DNA of 59,701 bases from Planctomycetota bacterium. Lineage in GTDB: Bacteria; Planctomycetota; E44-bin39. Under the pieces are notes generated by a model. The model saw nothing but the letters and a program-made list of their open reading frames with translations. It had not been told where the DNA came from and made no database searches. The stretch is from assembly GCA_004376375.1 (NCBI GenBank), contig SOJX01000099.1, positions 1 through 59,701 of the forward strand, given 5' to 3'. Made by a program: the position numbers and the translations under genes. Shown here in pieces: positions 43,026 to 51,973 of this stretch (position 1 is the stretch's first letter; each line of letters begins with the position of its first letter).

Positions 43026-43134
43026 GATTGAGTATTGAGTATTGAAAATTGTAAATTGAATATTGAATATTGAAAATAATTTCAATTCTCAATTCTCAAT
43101 TTCCAATACTCAATTTCCAATTCTCAATTTTCAA
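43026..43134. repeat. Inverted pair of attgagtattgaa arrays
   Basis: Left arm (43026-43076) is six or seven units of tattgagtattgaaaattg type. The right arm (43077-43134) is the complement, ttcaattctcaatttccaat. Together they fill the whole gap between the convergent genes and run past the stop codon of the minus-strand gene. The transcript of either strand could form an imperfect hairpin of about 50 bp. Confidence 0.92.
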
Positions 43135-44803
43135 TGATGATGCGGTAAATATGCACCTCGTCCCCGTTTCTGAACCAGGGGTGGGCGTGAAATTCAACAG
43201 CGGGCGCAAGCCTCCGGTCACTCCGCAGTTTCTCGAGCGCGGCCTTCCTGATCTCTATCGGAATATCCGAATCCTTATTGCTTTGGCCCGTATCCAGCAT
43301 CTTCATCTCGAGGACAATGTAATCGGCCCCGGCTTCTATTCCGCGGTCGATGCGCTCCGAAAAATCAGTGTAAACGCCCCTCCGGTTCTTCCCGTCCCGC
43401 GCGGGATCGAGCAGCCACTCCGCGTCCGCATAGAAAACAACCGGCGCCTCCGGCGTGAGAACGCGGGCCTGCGGGCGCTTCATTGAAAGAAGCATTCCCG
43501 CACGCCGAACCGCGATACCCTCGATCCGCCTCGGCTTTATCGTCTCAGCCATATAAAACACGGCAAGCATTACGAGCACCAATCCGCTCACAAGAGTCAC
43601 GCGCTTCCTCGCACCGTCGCCTTCAAGCTGCCGCGCGGCAAGTCGGGCGATTTCGCATACGCCCGCAGCCGCGAATACAAGAAGCGGCGCCACAAGCTGT
43701 ACCGTGTGCCGGTGTTTGGAACCGACCAGCGGGTATATCAGCAGCATCACTACGGCAAAAATTCCGAGAGCAATCTCGGCGGATACCTGTCTCGGCACCG
43801 CACGACGGTACAGGACGCCAATCACGAAGAAAAAGCTGCAAAAGAGATGGAGCGAGATGCCGAAGTTGCCTGTCTGCTCCATAAGACGGTAAAGATAGGT
43901 GCCGAAGCGTGCAAGAGAGCCGCGCTCAGCCGGTACGGGTTCGTCTTTTCCCGCGCCGCTTGGGGAAAGATCAGGCGCCGGTTCAGGTTTTGCCGGGCGG
44001 TCGAGGTTTTCGCGGACCGCGTCCGCCGAGACATCACGCTTCAACGAAACGTGCAGCCCCGGCTGTTCGGTTTCCCGCCCGACCGCACGGACACCCTGAA
44101 CGGAAACTACAAAAGGCGCGACACATACCGCAAAAACCGCTGCGCCTGATAAGGGAGCGGCAATCTTTTTTCCCAGTGGTAACTTCCTGCGGACTGTTTC
44201 TACTGCAATCCACGCCACACAGAAGGCGGCGAGCACAATGCCCTCTTCCGGGCGGGCGTAAAACGCTCCGGCCGCTGCCAGCCCGGCAAGGACCGCGCAG
44301 TGCAGTTGCCCTCCCCGTCCGGCCCGGAGCGAAAGCCAGAGCGCGGTCAGCTGGAGCGTAAAAAACATGGACTCTGCGCGCACCTGTACGGAATATTTCG
44401 AAAGCTGGTGCTGGAAGACGGCTATCAGGAGCGCGACCGCCGCCGCGCGGCGTCCGAAAAGCTCACGCACGAACACGTAAACGACGACAAGAAGAAGCAG
44501 GCCGAAAACGAGGGAAGCCAGTTGCCCCGCGCGTTCCGGGCCGCCGATCAGAGTCTCTGCGGCAAGAATCGCCGCAGGATAGCCCGGCGGGTAGAAATGC
44601 TTCGAAGCCGCTCTGAGGCCGTCGGACCTCATGATATCGGCGGCGCGGATGTACTCGATCCCGTCCACCGCGATAACGCACGTCGTAGCCGCGATGTATA
44701 TCCGTATAATCAGGGCCCCGAGCAGGGCCCAGCCGAGCAGGGAGTATTCGCCGCTGGAAAGAGGCGTCGTGTCCGCGCCTGTCCGGGAGGAAGGAGGATT
44801 CAA
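43124..44803 (-). CDS. GT-C membrane glycosyltransferase (ArnT/PMT type)
   Basis: 559 residues from a TTG at 44803 whose bases overlap the TGA of the upstream sugar transferase (GGGG six bases before); the longer open frame overlaps that gene. About ten membrane helices. The first periplasmic loop has [16 protein letters not shown] (acidic site) and the later FYPPGYPAA, hallmarks of the dolichyl-phosphate-mannose transferase/ArnT superfamily. A C-terminal soluble domain is present ([12 protein letters not shown]). It should transfer a sugar from a polyprenyl-phosphate donor to a lipid, glycan or protein outside the membrane. Coupled to the 44800 gene, so part of polysaccharide or glycolipid assembly. 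Confidence 0.85.
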   Translation of the reverse strand: MNPPSSRTGADTTPLSSGEYSLLGWALLGALIIRIYIAATTCVIAVDGIEYIRAADIMRSDGLRAASKHFYPPGYPAAILAAETLIGGPERAGQLASLVFGLLLLVVVYVFVRELFGRRAAAVALLIAVFQHQLSKYSVQVRAESMFFTLQLTALWLSLRAGRGGQLHCAVLAGLAAAGAFYARPEEGIVLAAFCVAWIAVETVRRKLPLGKKIAAPLSGAAVFAVCVAPFVVSVQGVRAVGRETEQPGLHVSLKRDVSADAVRENLDRPAKPEPAPDLSPSGAGKDEPVPAERGSLARFGTYLYRLMEQTGNFGISLHLFCSFFFVIGVLYRRAVPRQVSAEIALGIFAVVMLLIYPLVGSKHRHTVQLVAPLLVFAAAGVCEIARLAARQLEGDGARKRVTLVSGLVLVMLAVFYMAETIKPRRIEGIAVRRAGMLLSMKRPQARVLTPEAPVVFYADAEWLLDPARDGKNRRGVYTDFSERIDRGIEAGADYIVLEMKMLDTGQSNKDSDIPIEIRKAALEKLRSDRRLAPAVEFHAHPWFRNGDEVHIYRIIIEN

Positions 44804-46227
44804 AACGCACCCCGCGCGAAAAGCACGGCCGGTATCGTGCGCAGAAGTATCTTGAAATCGAGCGTAAGCGACCAGTTGTCGATATACTCGAGGTCGAGCT
44901 TCATCCAGTCGTCGAAGCTGACGTTGCTTCTGCCGCGCACCTGCCAGAGGCACGTTATTCCGGGCTTCATGGAGAGGCGGCGGCGCTGCCAGCGCTCGTA
45001 TTTTTCCACCTCGTCCGGGATGGGCGGGCGCGGGCCGACAAGCGACATGTCGCCGATAAAGACGTTCCAGAGCTGCGGCAGCTCATCCAGCGAGAACTTG
45101 CGCAGCAGCCGCCCCACGCGGTTCACGCGCGGGTCTTTCTTAACCTTGAACACGGGCCCGGTCGTCTCGTTCAAGTGCTCGACCGACTGCTGGAGCGCTT
45201 CCGCGCCCTCGACCATCGTCCTGAATTTATAGAGGGTGAACGTCCGCCCGTTCCTGCCGCTGCGTATCTGGCGAAAGAGCACGGTCCCGCGCGAGGTCAG
45301 CTTGATCGTGAGCGAAACGAGAACGAAAAGCCAGGAAAATAAAATCAACGCCAGGAAAGAGACCACAATGTCGATAAGCCTTTTTATCGCAAGCGCGCCC
45401 GCCGAGTGGGGGGTGCGGGTGGAGGTAACGAGCGGCACGCCGAGGAAATTTTCCACCCGCATGTTCGAGAAAAGCTCGTCAAAGAACTTGGCGTAAAGAT
45501 GAACGGTGACTCCGACCTCATCGCAGAGACGGATGACGCGCTTGAGCTCCTTGAGCCTCTCGAACGGCACGACGAAGAAGACCTCGTCGATGACCTCGCG
45601 GTCGATTATCTGCTCGATCTCGTCGATGTTTCCCACGATTTCGCCGGGCTGGAAGCCTTTGGCGTCAACGTCGTCGAAGGCGCGGACGTAGCCGACCACC
45701 TTCAGTCCCCAACGGGACTGCACCCCGACCATGCGTGCGATCCGGCGCGCCTCGCGGTTCGTGCCGACTACGAGGATGTTGCGTATGTTGTAGCCGCGCA
45801 TCCGCACGCGGCGCTGGAGAAAGCGGATTATGATCTTCTCGATAAGAAAGAGAAAAAAGTTCAGGCCGATAAACGTGAAAATCATGGGCCGGTTGTAATA
45901 GACCCTCGGCACGAAAAAGTTGAGCGCGCCCGCGATTAGAAAGCAGAAAAGGAAAGTCTTCACTACTTCCCAGATGACGCGGGAGTACGGCTTGACGCGC
46001 ATCGACGCGTAAAGCCCCGCCTTGTTGAAAACGATATACCACGCAGGCAGGAAAATGAGAAGGAGCCACAAATACTGCGGAAGCGGCTTCAGCGGCCCGA
46101 ACCCTGACCAGTATTTCGGGAACACGTGCTGCCTGAGCGCATACGCCGCGGCGAAGCACGCGATCACGATTGCCAGGTCGAAAGTTATTATGCCAAGCCG
46201 TATAAGCCTGGCCTGCTGTCTGAGCAT
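44800..46227 (-). CDS. Polyprenyl-phosphate sugar-1-phosphate transferase (WbaP/WcaJ type)
   Basis: 475 residues. Four N-terminal membrane helices, a Rossmann-like CoA-binding-type domain ([19 protein letters not shown]), a fifth membrane stretch (about 280-305), and the C-terminal catalytic bacterial sugar transferase domain: [50 protein letters not shown], and the ending [12 protein letters not shown]. It starts the lipid-linked synthesis of an exopolysaccharide or O-antigen by transferring hexose-1-phosphate to undecaprenyl phosphate at the inner membrane. The stop codon overlaps the next gene's start. Confidence 0.95.
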   Translation of the reverse strand: MLRQQARLIRLGIITFDLAIVIACFAAAYALRQHVFPKYWSGFGPLKPLPQYLWLLLIFLPAWYIVFNKAGLYASMRVKPYSRVIWEVVKTFLFCFLIAGALNFFVPRVYYNRPMIFTFIGLNFFLFLIEKIIIRFLQRRVRMRGYNIRNILVVGTNREARRIARMVGVQSRWGLKVVGYVRAFDDVDAKGFQPGEIVGNIDEIEQIIDREVIDEVFFVVPFERLKELKRVIRLCDEVGVTVHLYAKFFDELFSNMRVENFLGVPLVTSTRTPHSAGALAIKRLIDIVVSFLALILFSWLFVLVSLTIKLTSRGTVLFRQIRSGRNGRTFTLYKFRTMVEGAEALQQSVEHLNETTGPVFKVKKDPRVNRVGRLLRKFSLDELPQLWNVFIGDMSLVGPRPPIPDEVEKYERWQRRRLSMKPGITCLWQVRGRSNVSFDDWMKLDLEYIDNWSLTLDFKILLRTIPAVLFARGAF

Positions 46228-46308
46228 GGTTGCTACCTATAAGCACATAAAGAAATAACTGCCGCATCATTACGAGGAGCGAATCGACGAAGCAACCTCA
46301 ATCAAGGT

Positions 46309-46535
46309 TTGCAGGTTCGTAGGTTCCTAGGTTCGCAGGTTCCCAACTACATACCTACACACCTACATACCTACATACTTACAAACCTACAAACCTACCA
46401 ACCTATTGTACAGTCCGCGGTTGCTGGGTCAAGTTTTTTGGCAAACAACACGCAGTGAATCACCCCGGTCACGTTCTGTCGTTACTTGTTTTCTTGTCCC
46501 CTTGTTTCCTTGTTCCCTTGTTTCCTTGTTTTCTT
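46309..46535. repeat. ggttcgtaggttcc/acctacatac inverted arrays and a ttcccttgtttcc array
   Basis: The left arm 46310-46343 is G-rich (gcaggttcgtaggttccta). The right arm 46344-46407 is about eight units of the complement, acctacatacctac. A T/C-rich ttcccttgtttcc array follows at 46488-46535. These fill most of the gap 46228-46622 between divergent genes; nothing else is seen there. Confidence 0.88.
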
Positions 46536-46622
46536 TCTTGATTTTCCATATGCGTTGGCCTAATATATCGCACGATAAGGAAATTTGGGCAAAATATACA
46601 TTCTGCGATTCGAGAGGAAGAA

Positions 46623-47558
46623 TTGCCGCCCTCAAAGTTCAAACGGCTGGATAACGCCAAAATGCGCCTTACGGATGCATCGTCGGAAAAGTGTCTGGTT
46701 TCAATCAGCAACTTTTCCATACCCGGACCGTTAACAGATTCAATGCCAGACGTACTTGCCGCCCGAAACCTGAAAACGCTCGCGAAGGCACTTTGCGAAG
46801 CAAAAAGCAGCGGCGCTTCACGAATCTGGGGCATCGGCGGACACGTTATCAAGGTCGGAGTCGCGCCGCTGATTATCGACCTTATCAAGCGCGGTTTCAT
46901 TTCAGCCGTTGCCGCAAACGGGTCCATAATTATCCACGATTTCGAGGTCGCCGCGTTCGGCGCCACTTCGGAAAACGTCGTCCCCGCGCTCGACGACGGC
47001 GCCTTCGGCATGACGCGCGAAACCGGGGAGTTCCTTAACAACGCCATTACTAAAGCGGCTGACGAAGACCTCGGCCTCGGCGAAGCCGTGGGAAAAGCAA
47101 TCTCTGAAAGCGACCTGCCGAACCGCGAACATTCCATCCTGGGCGCAGCTTACGGTGCCGAAATCCCGGTTACGGTCCACGTCGCCATCGGCGCCGACGT
47201 CATCCACATGCATCCGTCGATGGACGGCGCGGCGACCGGAAAGACGAGCCACGCTGATTTTCTCGTTCTTGCGAACGAGGTTTCAAAACTCGAAGGCGGC
47301 GTATTCATAAATTTCGGAAGCGCGGTAGTCCTGCCCGAAGTCTTTCTGAAAGCGCTGGCGCTTGCAAGAAACACCGGCCATAAAGTGGATTGCTTCACCA
47401 CCGCGAACTTCGACATGTACCGCCATTACCGCCCGACCGTAAATATTCTCCAGAGGCCGACGCAAAAAGGCGGGCAGGCGTTTGACTTCAGCGGTCACCA
47501 CGAGATAATGTTGCCGCTTTTATACCAGCTTCTTACAGAAGACGACGCGGAGGCGTAA
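46623..47558 (+). CDS. Conserved protein, possibly deoxyhypusine-synthase-like fold
   Basis: 311 residues from TTG at 46623 (GAGG five bases upstream). Motifs WGIGGHVIKVGVAPLIIDLI, AVAANGSIIIHDFEVAAFG, VPALDDGAFGMTRETGEFL, IHMHPSMDGAATGKTSHADF and GGVFINFGSAVVLPEVFLKA mark a conserved bacterial family. The GGHVIK and late glycine-rich strand resemble deoxyhypusine synthase, but the catalytic lysine segment of that enzyme is not found. A nucleotide- or sugar-phosphate-binding role is inferred from the context: gmhA starts two bases after its stop codon and a glycosyltransferase follows. It therefore probably belongs to synthesis of an envelope sugar. Confidence 0.7.
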   Translation: MPPSKFKRLDNAKMRLTDASSEKCLVSISNFSIPGPLTDSMPDVLAARNLKTLAKALCEAKSSGASRIWGIGGHVIKVGVAPLIIDLIKRGFISAVAANGSIIIHDFEVAAFGATSENVVPALDDGAFGMTRETGEFLNNAITKAADEDLGLGEAVGKAISESDLPNREHSILGAAYGAEIPVTVHVAIGADVIHMHPSMDGAATGKTSHADFLVLANEVSKLEGGVFINFGSAVVLPEVFLKALALARNTGHKVDCFTTANFDMYRHYRPTVNILQRPTQKGGQAFDFSGHHEIMLPLLYQLLTEDDAEA

Positions 47559-47559
47559 G

Positions 47560-48153
47560 TTGACAACGTTTGATGAGCGAGCCGCCGACCAGGCCAATGA
47601 AAGCGCGGAGACTGCCCGCGCCGTGGCCGCGCTTGCGCCCGTAATCCATAAGGCCGCCGACGCCATCGTGGAAGCGCTGTCAAACGGGAACTACGTTTAC
47701 ACTTTCGGCAACGGCGGCAGCGCGGCCGATGCCGAGCACTTCGCAAGCGAGCTTGCGGGCCGCTTCAGGCTCAAGCGCCCGGCGTACCGGGTGGAGGCTC
47801 TGACCGCGAACTCGTCCACGCTTACGGCGATAGCGAACGACTACGGTTTTGAAAAGGTATTCGTTCGCCAGATACAGGGGCGGATGAAGCCGGGCGACGT
47901 GGCAATCGGTTTCTCGACCTCGGGCCGCTCGGCCAACGTGCTGGAGGCCATGCGCGCGGCGAAGGAAGAAGGCCTCACCGTAATCGGCCTGACAGGGGGG
48001 GCAGAGTGCCCCATGGACGAGCTGGCCGGCGTCCTGATAAAAATCCCGTCCACCGACACGCCGCGGGTGCAGGAAGGCCAGATGCTTGCCGTCCACATAA
48101 TCTGCGACCTCGTCGAATCTGAAATCGAGGGCCGGAGGTCTGCCGCAAAATGA
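47560..48153 (+). CDS. gmhA: Sedoheptulose-7-phosphate isomerase (GmhA/SIS family)
   Basis: 197 residues from TTG at 47560, GGAGG seven bases upstream. SIS-domain motifs YTFGNGGSAADAEHFASELA, GRFRLKRPA, LTAIANDYGFE, and GFSTSGRSANV match GmhA closely; the related DiaA is less likely given the neighbours. It converts sedoheptulose 7-phosphate to D-glycero-D-manno-heptose 7-phosphate in the cytoplasm, the first step towards ADP- or GDP-heptose for LPS core or surface glycans. The stop codon overlaps the next start (ATGA). Confidence 0.92.
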   Translation: MTTFDERAADQANESAETARAVAALAPVIHKAADAIVEALSNGNYVYTFGNGGSAADAEHFASELAGRFRLKRPAYRVEALTANSSTLTAIANDYGFEKVFVRQIQGRMKPGDVAIGFSTSGRSANVLEAMRAAKEEGLTVIGLTGGAECPMDELAGVLIKIPSTDTPRVQEGQMLAVHIICDLVESEIEGRRSAAK

Positions 48154-48881
48154 GCGACGAAATCAGGAAAATCACCATCGTTATCCCCGTTTTCAACGAG
48201 AAAGACACGCTGCGCGAAATTCTCGAGCAGGTTGAAGAGGCGCCTCTTTCAGACGACGACACCGAGCTCGAGCGTGAAATAATCCTGGTGAACGACGGAT
48301 CCTGGGATGGAACGAAAAAAATTCTCAAGGAAATCGAATCGCAAAACAAGTCCCATATAAAGATAATTCACCACAAGCGCAACCAGGGCAAGGGGGCGGC
48401 GCTCCATTCGGGCTTCGCCGCCGCCACGGGCGACGTCATAATCATCCAGGACGCCGACCTGGAATACGACCCGTGGGAATACCCGATACTTCTCGACCCG
48501 ATTCTCGCCGGGAAGGCCGACGTGGTTTACGGCTCCCGCTTCATGGGCGGCAAGCCGCACCGCGTGCTCTTTTTCTGGCACTCGATCGCGAACCGCGCGC
48601 TCACCTTCGTCTCGAACATGTTCACGAACCTGAACCTGACCGACGTGGAAACATGCTACAAGCTTTTCCGCACCGATATAATCCGCAAGCTGAAACTGAA
48701 ACAGAAACGCTTCGGCTTCGAGCCGGAGGTAACGGCAAAGATCGCGAAAATCAAGGGAATCAGGATTTACGAGGTAGGCATTTCGTATTCCGGGCGAACA
48801 TACGCCGAGGGCAAGAAAATCGGGTTCAAGGACGCGGTCAACGCCATGTGCTGCATCCTGAGGTACAATTTGTTACCGTAA
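48150..48881 (+). CDS. Family 2 glycosyltransferase (dolichyl-phosphate hexose synthase-like)
   Basis: 243 residues. GT-A fold with ITIVIPVFNEKDTLREIL, IILVNDGSWDGT, HHKRNQGKGAALHSGF, IIIQDADLEYDPWEY (DxD-type metal site) and VVYGSRFMGG. The second half has the usual NRALTFVSNMFTNLNLTDVE and CYKLFR. There are no C-terminal membrane helices. It probably transfers a hexose from a nucleotide sugar to polyprenyl phosphate, making the donor used by GT-C enzymes such as the 43124 product (inference). Start overlaps the gmhA stop codon, so they are translationally coupled. Confidence 0.93.
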   Translation: MSDEIRKITIVIPVFNEKDTLREILEQVEEAPLSDDDTELEREIILVNDGSWDGTKKILKEIESQNKSHIKIIHHKRNQGKGAALHSGFAAATGDVIIIQDADLEYDPWEYPILLDPILAGKADVVYGSRFMGGKPHRVLFFWHSIANRALTFVSNMFTNLNLTDVETCYKLFRTDIIRKLKLKQKRFGFEPEVTAKIAKIKGIRIYEVGISYSGRTYAEGKKIGFKDAVNAMCCILRYNLLP

Positions 48882-48884
48882 GAA

Positions 48885-48976
48885 GGCTATCAGCATTCAG
48901 CTATCAGCTATCAGCGAATTATTCATTAAATAAATATAAAAGCTGAAAGCTGATTGCTGAAAGCTGACTGCTGAAT
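48885..48976. repeat. Inverted pair of ggctatcagc/gctgaaagctga arrays
   Basis: The left arm (48885-48915) is catcagctatcagc-like; the right arm (48940-48976) is the complement, gctgaaagctgattgctg; the centre is TA-rich. It lies four bases after a stop codon. Confidence 0.9.
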
Positions 48977-49029
48977 TATGACAAGTTATTTCCACTATCT
49001 GGGACGCTTTTGACGATTCGGAGGGAAAA

Positions 49030-49440
49030 ATGACCGGAAAAATACCTTACGCAGCGCTGCTGTTTCTGGCCGCGCTTATCATCTCCACGCAGACCGGTTG
49101 CGTCTTCGGGCTGGTCTCCAAGCAGCGGTACGGGCCGAACTCGACCAATCTTAAAAGCAATATCTCTAGGAGCAAGCTGCTCCAGGAGTACGGAGGTCCC
49201 GACAAGGTTATCAAGGGTGAGGAGCACGATGGCAAGAGGGAAGATATCTACATATACCGCCGCATCAGCGGCATCCAGATCCTCGGCCTCATCTGCTATA
49301 CCTCGAACTGGGACCTTATCGCGGTCGTGCAGGGAGAAAGAGTTACAGCGTCCTACAGCGCGCAGAAGGGCCGCGGATGGACGATCCTCGGCTTTATCAC
49401 GCTGCCCATACCGCCTCCGATACTTGTCAAGATGGAATAG
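49030..49440 (+). CDS. Small lipoprotein, BamE/SmpA-like pattern
   Basis: 136 residues, GGAGGG upstream. Signal sequence up to the lipobox STQTGC. The mature part has NISRSKLLQEYGGPDKVIKG, then DIYIYRRISGIQIL and a C-terminal hydrophobic IPPPILVKME. The helix-turn-GGPD pattern followed by strands is like the BamE/OmlA fold, but similarity is too weak for a firm call. Predicted location is the outer-membrane inner leaflet. Convergent with the next gene, with a shared terminator. Confidence 0.7.
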   Translation: MTGKIPYAALLFLAALIISTQTGCVFGLVSKQRYGPNSTNLKSNISRSKLLQEYGGPDKVIKGEEHDGKREDIYIYRRISGIQILGLICYTSNWDLIAVVQGERVTASYSAQKGRGWTILGFITLPIPPPILVKME

Positions 49441-49461
49441 CGGAAAAAGTCCGCAATATAA

Positions 49462-49491
49462 AAAGGGCCGGACATTCATGTCCGGTCCTTT
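49462..49491. terminator. Bidirectional intrinsic terminator
   Basis: 12-bp stem aaagggccggac/gtccggtccttt (one wobble) with a six-base loop, flanked by A/T-rich tails, between convergent genes. Confidence 0.88.
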
Positions 49492-49509
49492 CGTTATATT
49501 GTCGAAGAA

Positions 49510-50712
49510 TTAGTACCTGGTTTTTCCGACAAAAAACGAAAGCGCTGCTTCAAACTGATCCCAGGTCCCGTGAGATGTTGAGCCCGGTCCGCTGTAAGGC
49601 GCGTCGGCAGGAAGCCTGTAGCCGGCATTGCGCATCCCGTCGACAATGATATTCGCATCGGCAAAGTTGCCGCCGGGACCGGCGTTCCCCCACGGTGCAA
49701 AGCCGAGCTCGGCGGCCGTTTGCGAAGGAGTCCCGGAAGTAACGACATCGTTCGCCCAGTAAGCAGCGAAATAGGATTGCCTTGTTTGAAATCCGAGCTG
49801 CAACGCAGCCGCAGTGCCGGCCGATTCTCCCAGCAAATACGTTTTATCGTTATCGATGTTATAGTTTGCCCTTACCCAGGCAAGAGCGTTCTCACCATCG
49901 GTCGCCGCAACGAAACGCCCGTCTAAAATCACAAATATGTAATCCGCAATGCCCAGGGAGCCTTTCATGCCCTGAATATTGGTCGTCATCGCATCCTTGC
50001 CTTCGGTGCCACTGAAAATAAGCATGAATTCGTTCGGGTTTGACTGGTTGTATGATGCGGGAACAATCAGGTTGCCCGGAGTGCCGTACATATTGGTTTC
50101 TGTGCCGTCGACAGGTGAAGCGCCGCCGGAGCCGTCGGACGAGCCCCCAAAGGGCGGATTGACGCCACCGGTCCCCGTGCCGGTTCCGGTACCGGTACCC
50201 GTACCCGTTCCCGTGCCGGTGCCAGTGCCTGTACCTGTGCCCGTTCCGGTGCCCGTTCCTGTCCCTGTGCCGGTACCGCCGGTCATGTAAAACCTGTTTG
50301 TTACGCCGGAGGTGCCGTAATCACCCGCTGAGGTTGCTTCAAACCGGATTTTGACAGCCTGGCCTGTCAGGTTTCCAATATCCAGTGCAGCGTCCCATGA
50401 AAAGGAATGCTGCATCCCGGGGAAATATCCGCTGGAGAGGTTTGAAGTCTGCGCGCCCGCAGCCGGTGTGCAGGTGTTCCACGAACCGCCGCCGTCAAGA
50501 GTGTACTCCACTGATATCGAACAGGTGCGGCTCTGCAAATCAACTATCCTGTAGGAGATTTCCACCGGGCTGTCAGCGGGAGACGATGGCGTTTCCACAA
50601 ACGCCCTCGGAGTCTCATAAGGCTGGTCCTTGAAGCCACGTATGTCGCAGCTGAGCGAGGCAAACAGCAGGGCAAATATGATAGAGAGGAAAAGTACCAG
50701 TCTGGTATTCAT
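49510..50712 (-). CDS. Lipoprotein: Ig-like domain, Gly-Thr linker, esterase-like hydrolase
   Basis: 400 residues. Signal sequence MNTRLVLFLSIIFALLFASL with lipobox SLSC. An N-terminal all-beta domain (about 35-145: SVEYTLDGGGSWNTCTPAAG, MQHSFSWDAALDIG) is shared with the 55836 gene. A linker of about 18 Gly-Thr dipeptides follows, then an alpha/beta hydrolase (about 200-400): LIFSGTEGKDAM, nucleophile elbow LLGESAGT, a likely Asp in RLPADAPYSG, and His in STSHGTWDQFEAAL. It looks like an esterase or PHB-depolymerase-type enzyme displayed on the cell surface. The same catalytic domain is in the next gene (50834), so they are paralogues with different N-terminal parts. Confidence 0.85.
   Translation of the reverse strand: MNTRLVLFLSIIFALLFASLSCDIRGFKDQPYETPRAFVETPSSPADSPVEISYRIVDLQSRTCSISVEYTLDGGGSWNTCTPAAGAQTSNLSSGYFPGMQHSFSWDAALDIGNLTGQAVKIRFEATSAGDYGTSGVTNRFYMTGGTGTGTGTGTGTGTGTGTGTGTGTGTGTGTGTGTGTGGVNPPFGGSSDGSGGASPVDGTETNMYGTPGNLIVPASYNQSNPNEFMLIFSGTEGKDAMTTNIQGMKGSLGIADYIFVILDGRFVAATDGENALAWVRANYNIDNDKTYLLGESAGTAAALQLGFQTRQSYFAAYWANDVVTSGTPSQTAAELGFAPWGNAGPGGNFADANIIVDGMRNAGYRLPADAPYSGPGSTSHGTWDQFEAALSFFVGKTRY
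50172..50279 (-). repeat. In-frame Gly-Thr hexamer repeat (about 18 units)
   Basis: GGN-ACN codon pairs in which all four codons of both residues are used, so the amino-acid pattern and not the DNA is conserved. Confidence 0.92.
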
Positions 50713-50791
50713 TGAACTGCCTTCATAGTACGGCTAATGGGATTCAACCTTGATATACTTTATCTGTTTTTCATGCGTGGAATATAACAAA

Positions 50792-50820
50792 GGGCCGGAC
50801 TATCATATCCGGCCCATTTT
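50792..50820 (-). terminator. Hairpin terminator after the second esterase lipoprotein
   Basis: Stem gggccgga/tccggccc, with T-rich DNA on either side. It lies just beyond the stop codon at 50834. Confidence 0.75.
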
Positions 50821-50833
50821 TTACAATGCAAAT

Positions 50834-51673
50834 CTATTGCCTTGATTTTCCGGGAAAGAACTTAAGCGCTGCTTCAAACTGCTCCAGGCTCGAATGAAAA
50901 TCATAGCCCGGTCCGCTGTAAGGCGCATCGGGAGGCGTGCGATATTCCGCGGCCTCCATTGCCGCCACAATCTGCGCCGCAAGTGTAATCTTTCCACCGG
51001 GACCGACGTTACCCCACGGATAAAAGCCGAGTTGGGTCCCGGTCTGCGCCGGGCTCCAGCCCGTTATCGCAGTAGTGATATCGTTGGCCCAGTAAGCAGC
51101 CCAGTACGACTGCCTTGAATTGGCGATTGTCGCAGCCGAACCCGTGCCCGCGGATTCGCCGAGCAGGTACGTTTTATCGTTGTCGATGTTGTAGTTTGCC
51201 CTGACATAGTCGAGTGCATTTTCGCCGTCACTCGCCGAGGTGGTTGGCCCGTCGAGAATCGCAAAAATGCAGCCGCCGAGACCGACAAAGCTCGCAGCAC
51301 CCATAATATTATTCGTCATCGTATCCTTGCCTTCGGTGCCGCTGAAAATGAGCATGAATTCATTCGGAGTGGACGGGCTGTATGACGAGGGGACAATCAG
51401 GTTACCCGTAGAGCCGTTCATACTTGTCGCCGAGCCGCCGACGGGCGCTGCGCCGCCGGACCCGTCGGAAGAGCCGCCAAGAGGCGGGACAACGCCGCCC
51501 GTGCCCGTTCCCGTGCCCGTACCTGTTCCGGTGCCCGTACCGGTACCTGTTCCGGTGCCGGTGGGTGGGTTGCCGTAAACGAATTTGTCCTTGCCGCCGC
51601 CGCTGGAACACGCACCGGCCCATACCGTCATTCCGACAAAGATAAACAGCACAAGCAGAAGCCTGTATCTCAT
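50834..51673 (-). CDS. Lipoprotein: Gly-Thr linker and esterase-like hydrolase
   Basis: 279 residues, AGGGGG upstream. Signal with lipobox AGAC followed by a short SSGGGKDKFVYGNPP and a linker of about 11 Gly-Thr units; it lacks the Ig-like domain of its paralogue. The hydrolase domain is about 65% identical by eye to that of 49510: IVPSSYSPSTPNEFMLIFSG, LLGESAGTGSAA, YWAAYWANDI, and the catalytic His in YDFHSSLEQFEAAL. Probably an outer-membrane-linked esterase. Both genes lie head to tail, so local duplication with loss or gain of a domain is likely. Confidence 0.85.
   Translation of the reverse strand: MRYRLLLVLFIFVGMTVWAGACSSGGGKDKFVYGNPPTGTGTGTGTGTGTGTGTGTGTGGVVPPLGGSSDGSGGAAPVGGSATSMNGSTGNLIVPSSYSPSTPNEFMLIFSGTEGKDTMTNNIMGAASFVGLGGCIFAILDGPTTSASDGENALDYVRANYNIDNDKTYLLGESAGTGSAATIANSRQSYWAAYWANDITTAITGWSPAQTGTQLGFYPWGNVGPGGKITLAAQIVAAMEAAEYRTPPDAPYSGPGYDFHSSLEQFEAALKFFPGKSRQ
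51500..51566 (-). repeat. In-frame Gly-Thr hexamer repeat (about 11 units)
   Basis: Same synonymous-codon pattern as at 50172, with fewer units. Confidence 0.9.
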
Positions 51674-51973
51674 AGCTACCCCCTATTCCTCTCCCACGTT
51701 TTCCGCCATATATTGCTGGCTATAATAAACACATCGGCAGCGTTTTTCGCTCAGGCTGATTCCCCTATCCAGCCGCGCTCCGATGTGATATTACCGGACG
51801 GGAATCCTTCCATATTAAATTATATTCATACGCCAATCGAAGTCAACAATATAAAAAAATAGGGCGGCCTTGTCCCGGAAAATTGCTTGAATCTGGCCCG
51901 CACATTTGGTATTTCAAATGTCATTAAATACCTGAACGGCATCACCATCATCAGTATTTTAAGGGGCGAACTC
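51674..51973. other. Gap between divergent genes, no gene seen
   Basis: A/T-rich intergenic DNA that must hold the promoters of the 51673 (minus) and 51974 (plus) genes. A TATAAT at 51721-51726 on the plus strand has no good -35 partner. No tandem repeat array is present, unlike most gaps of this size here. Confidence 0.6.
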
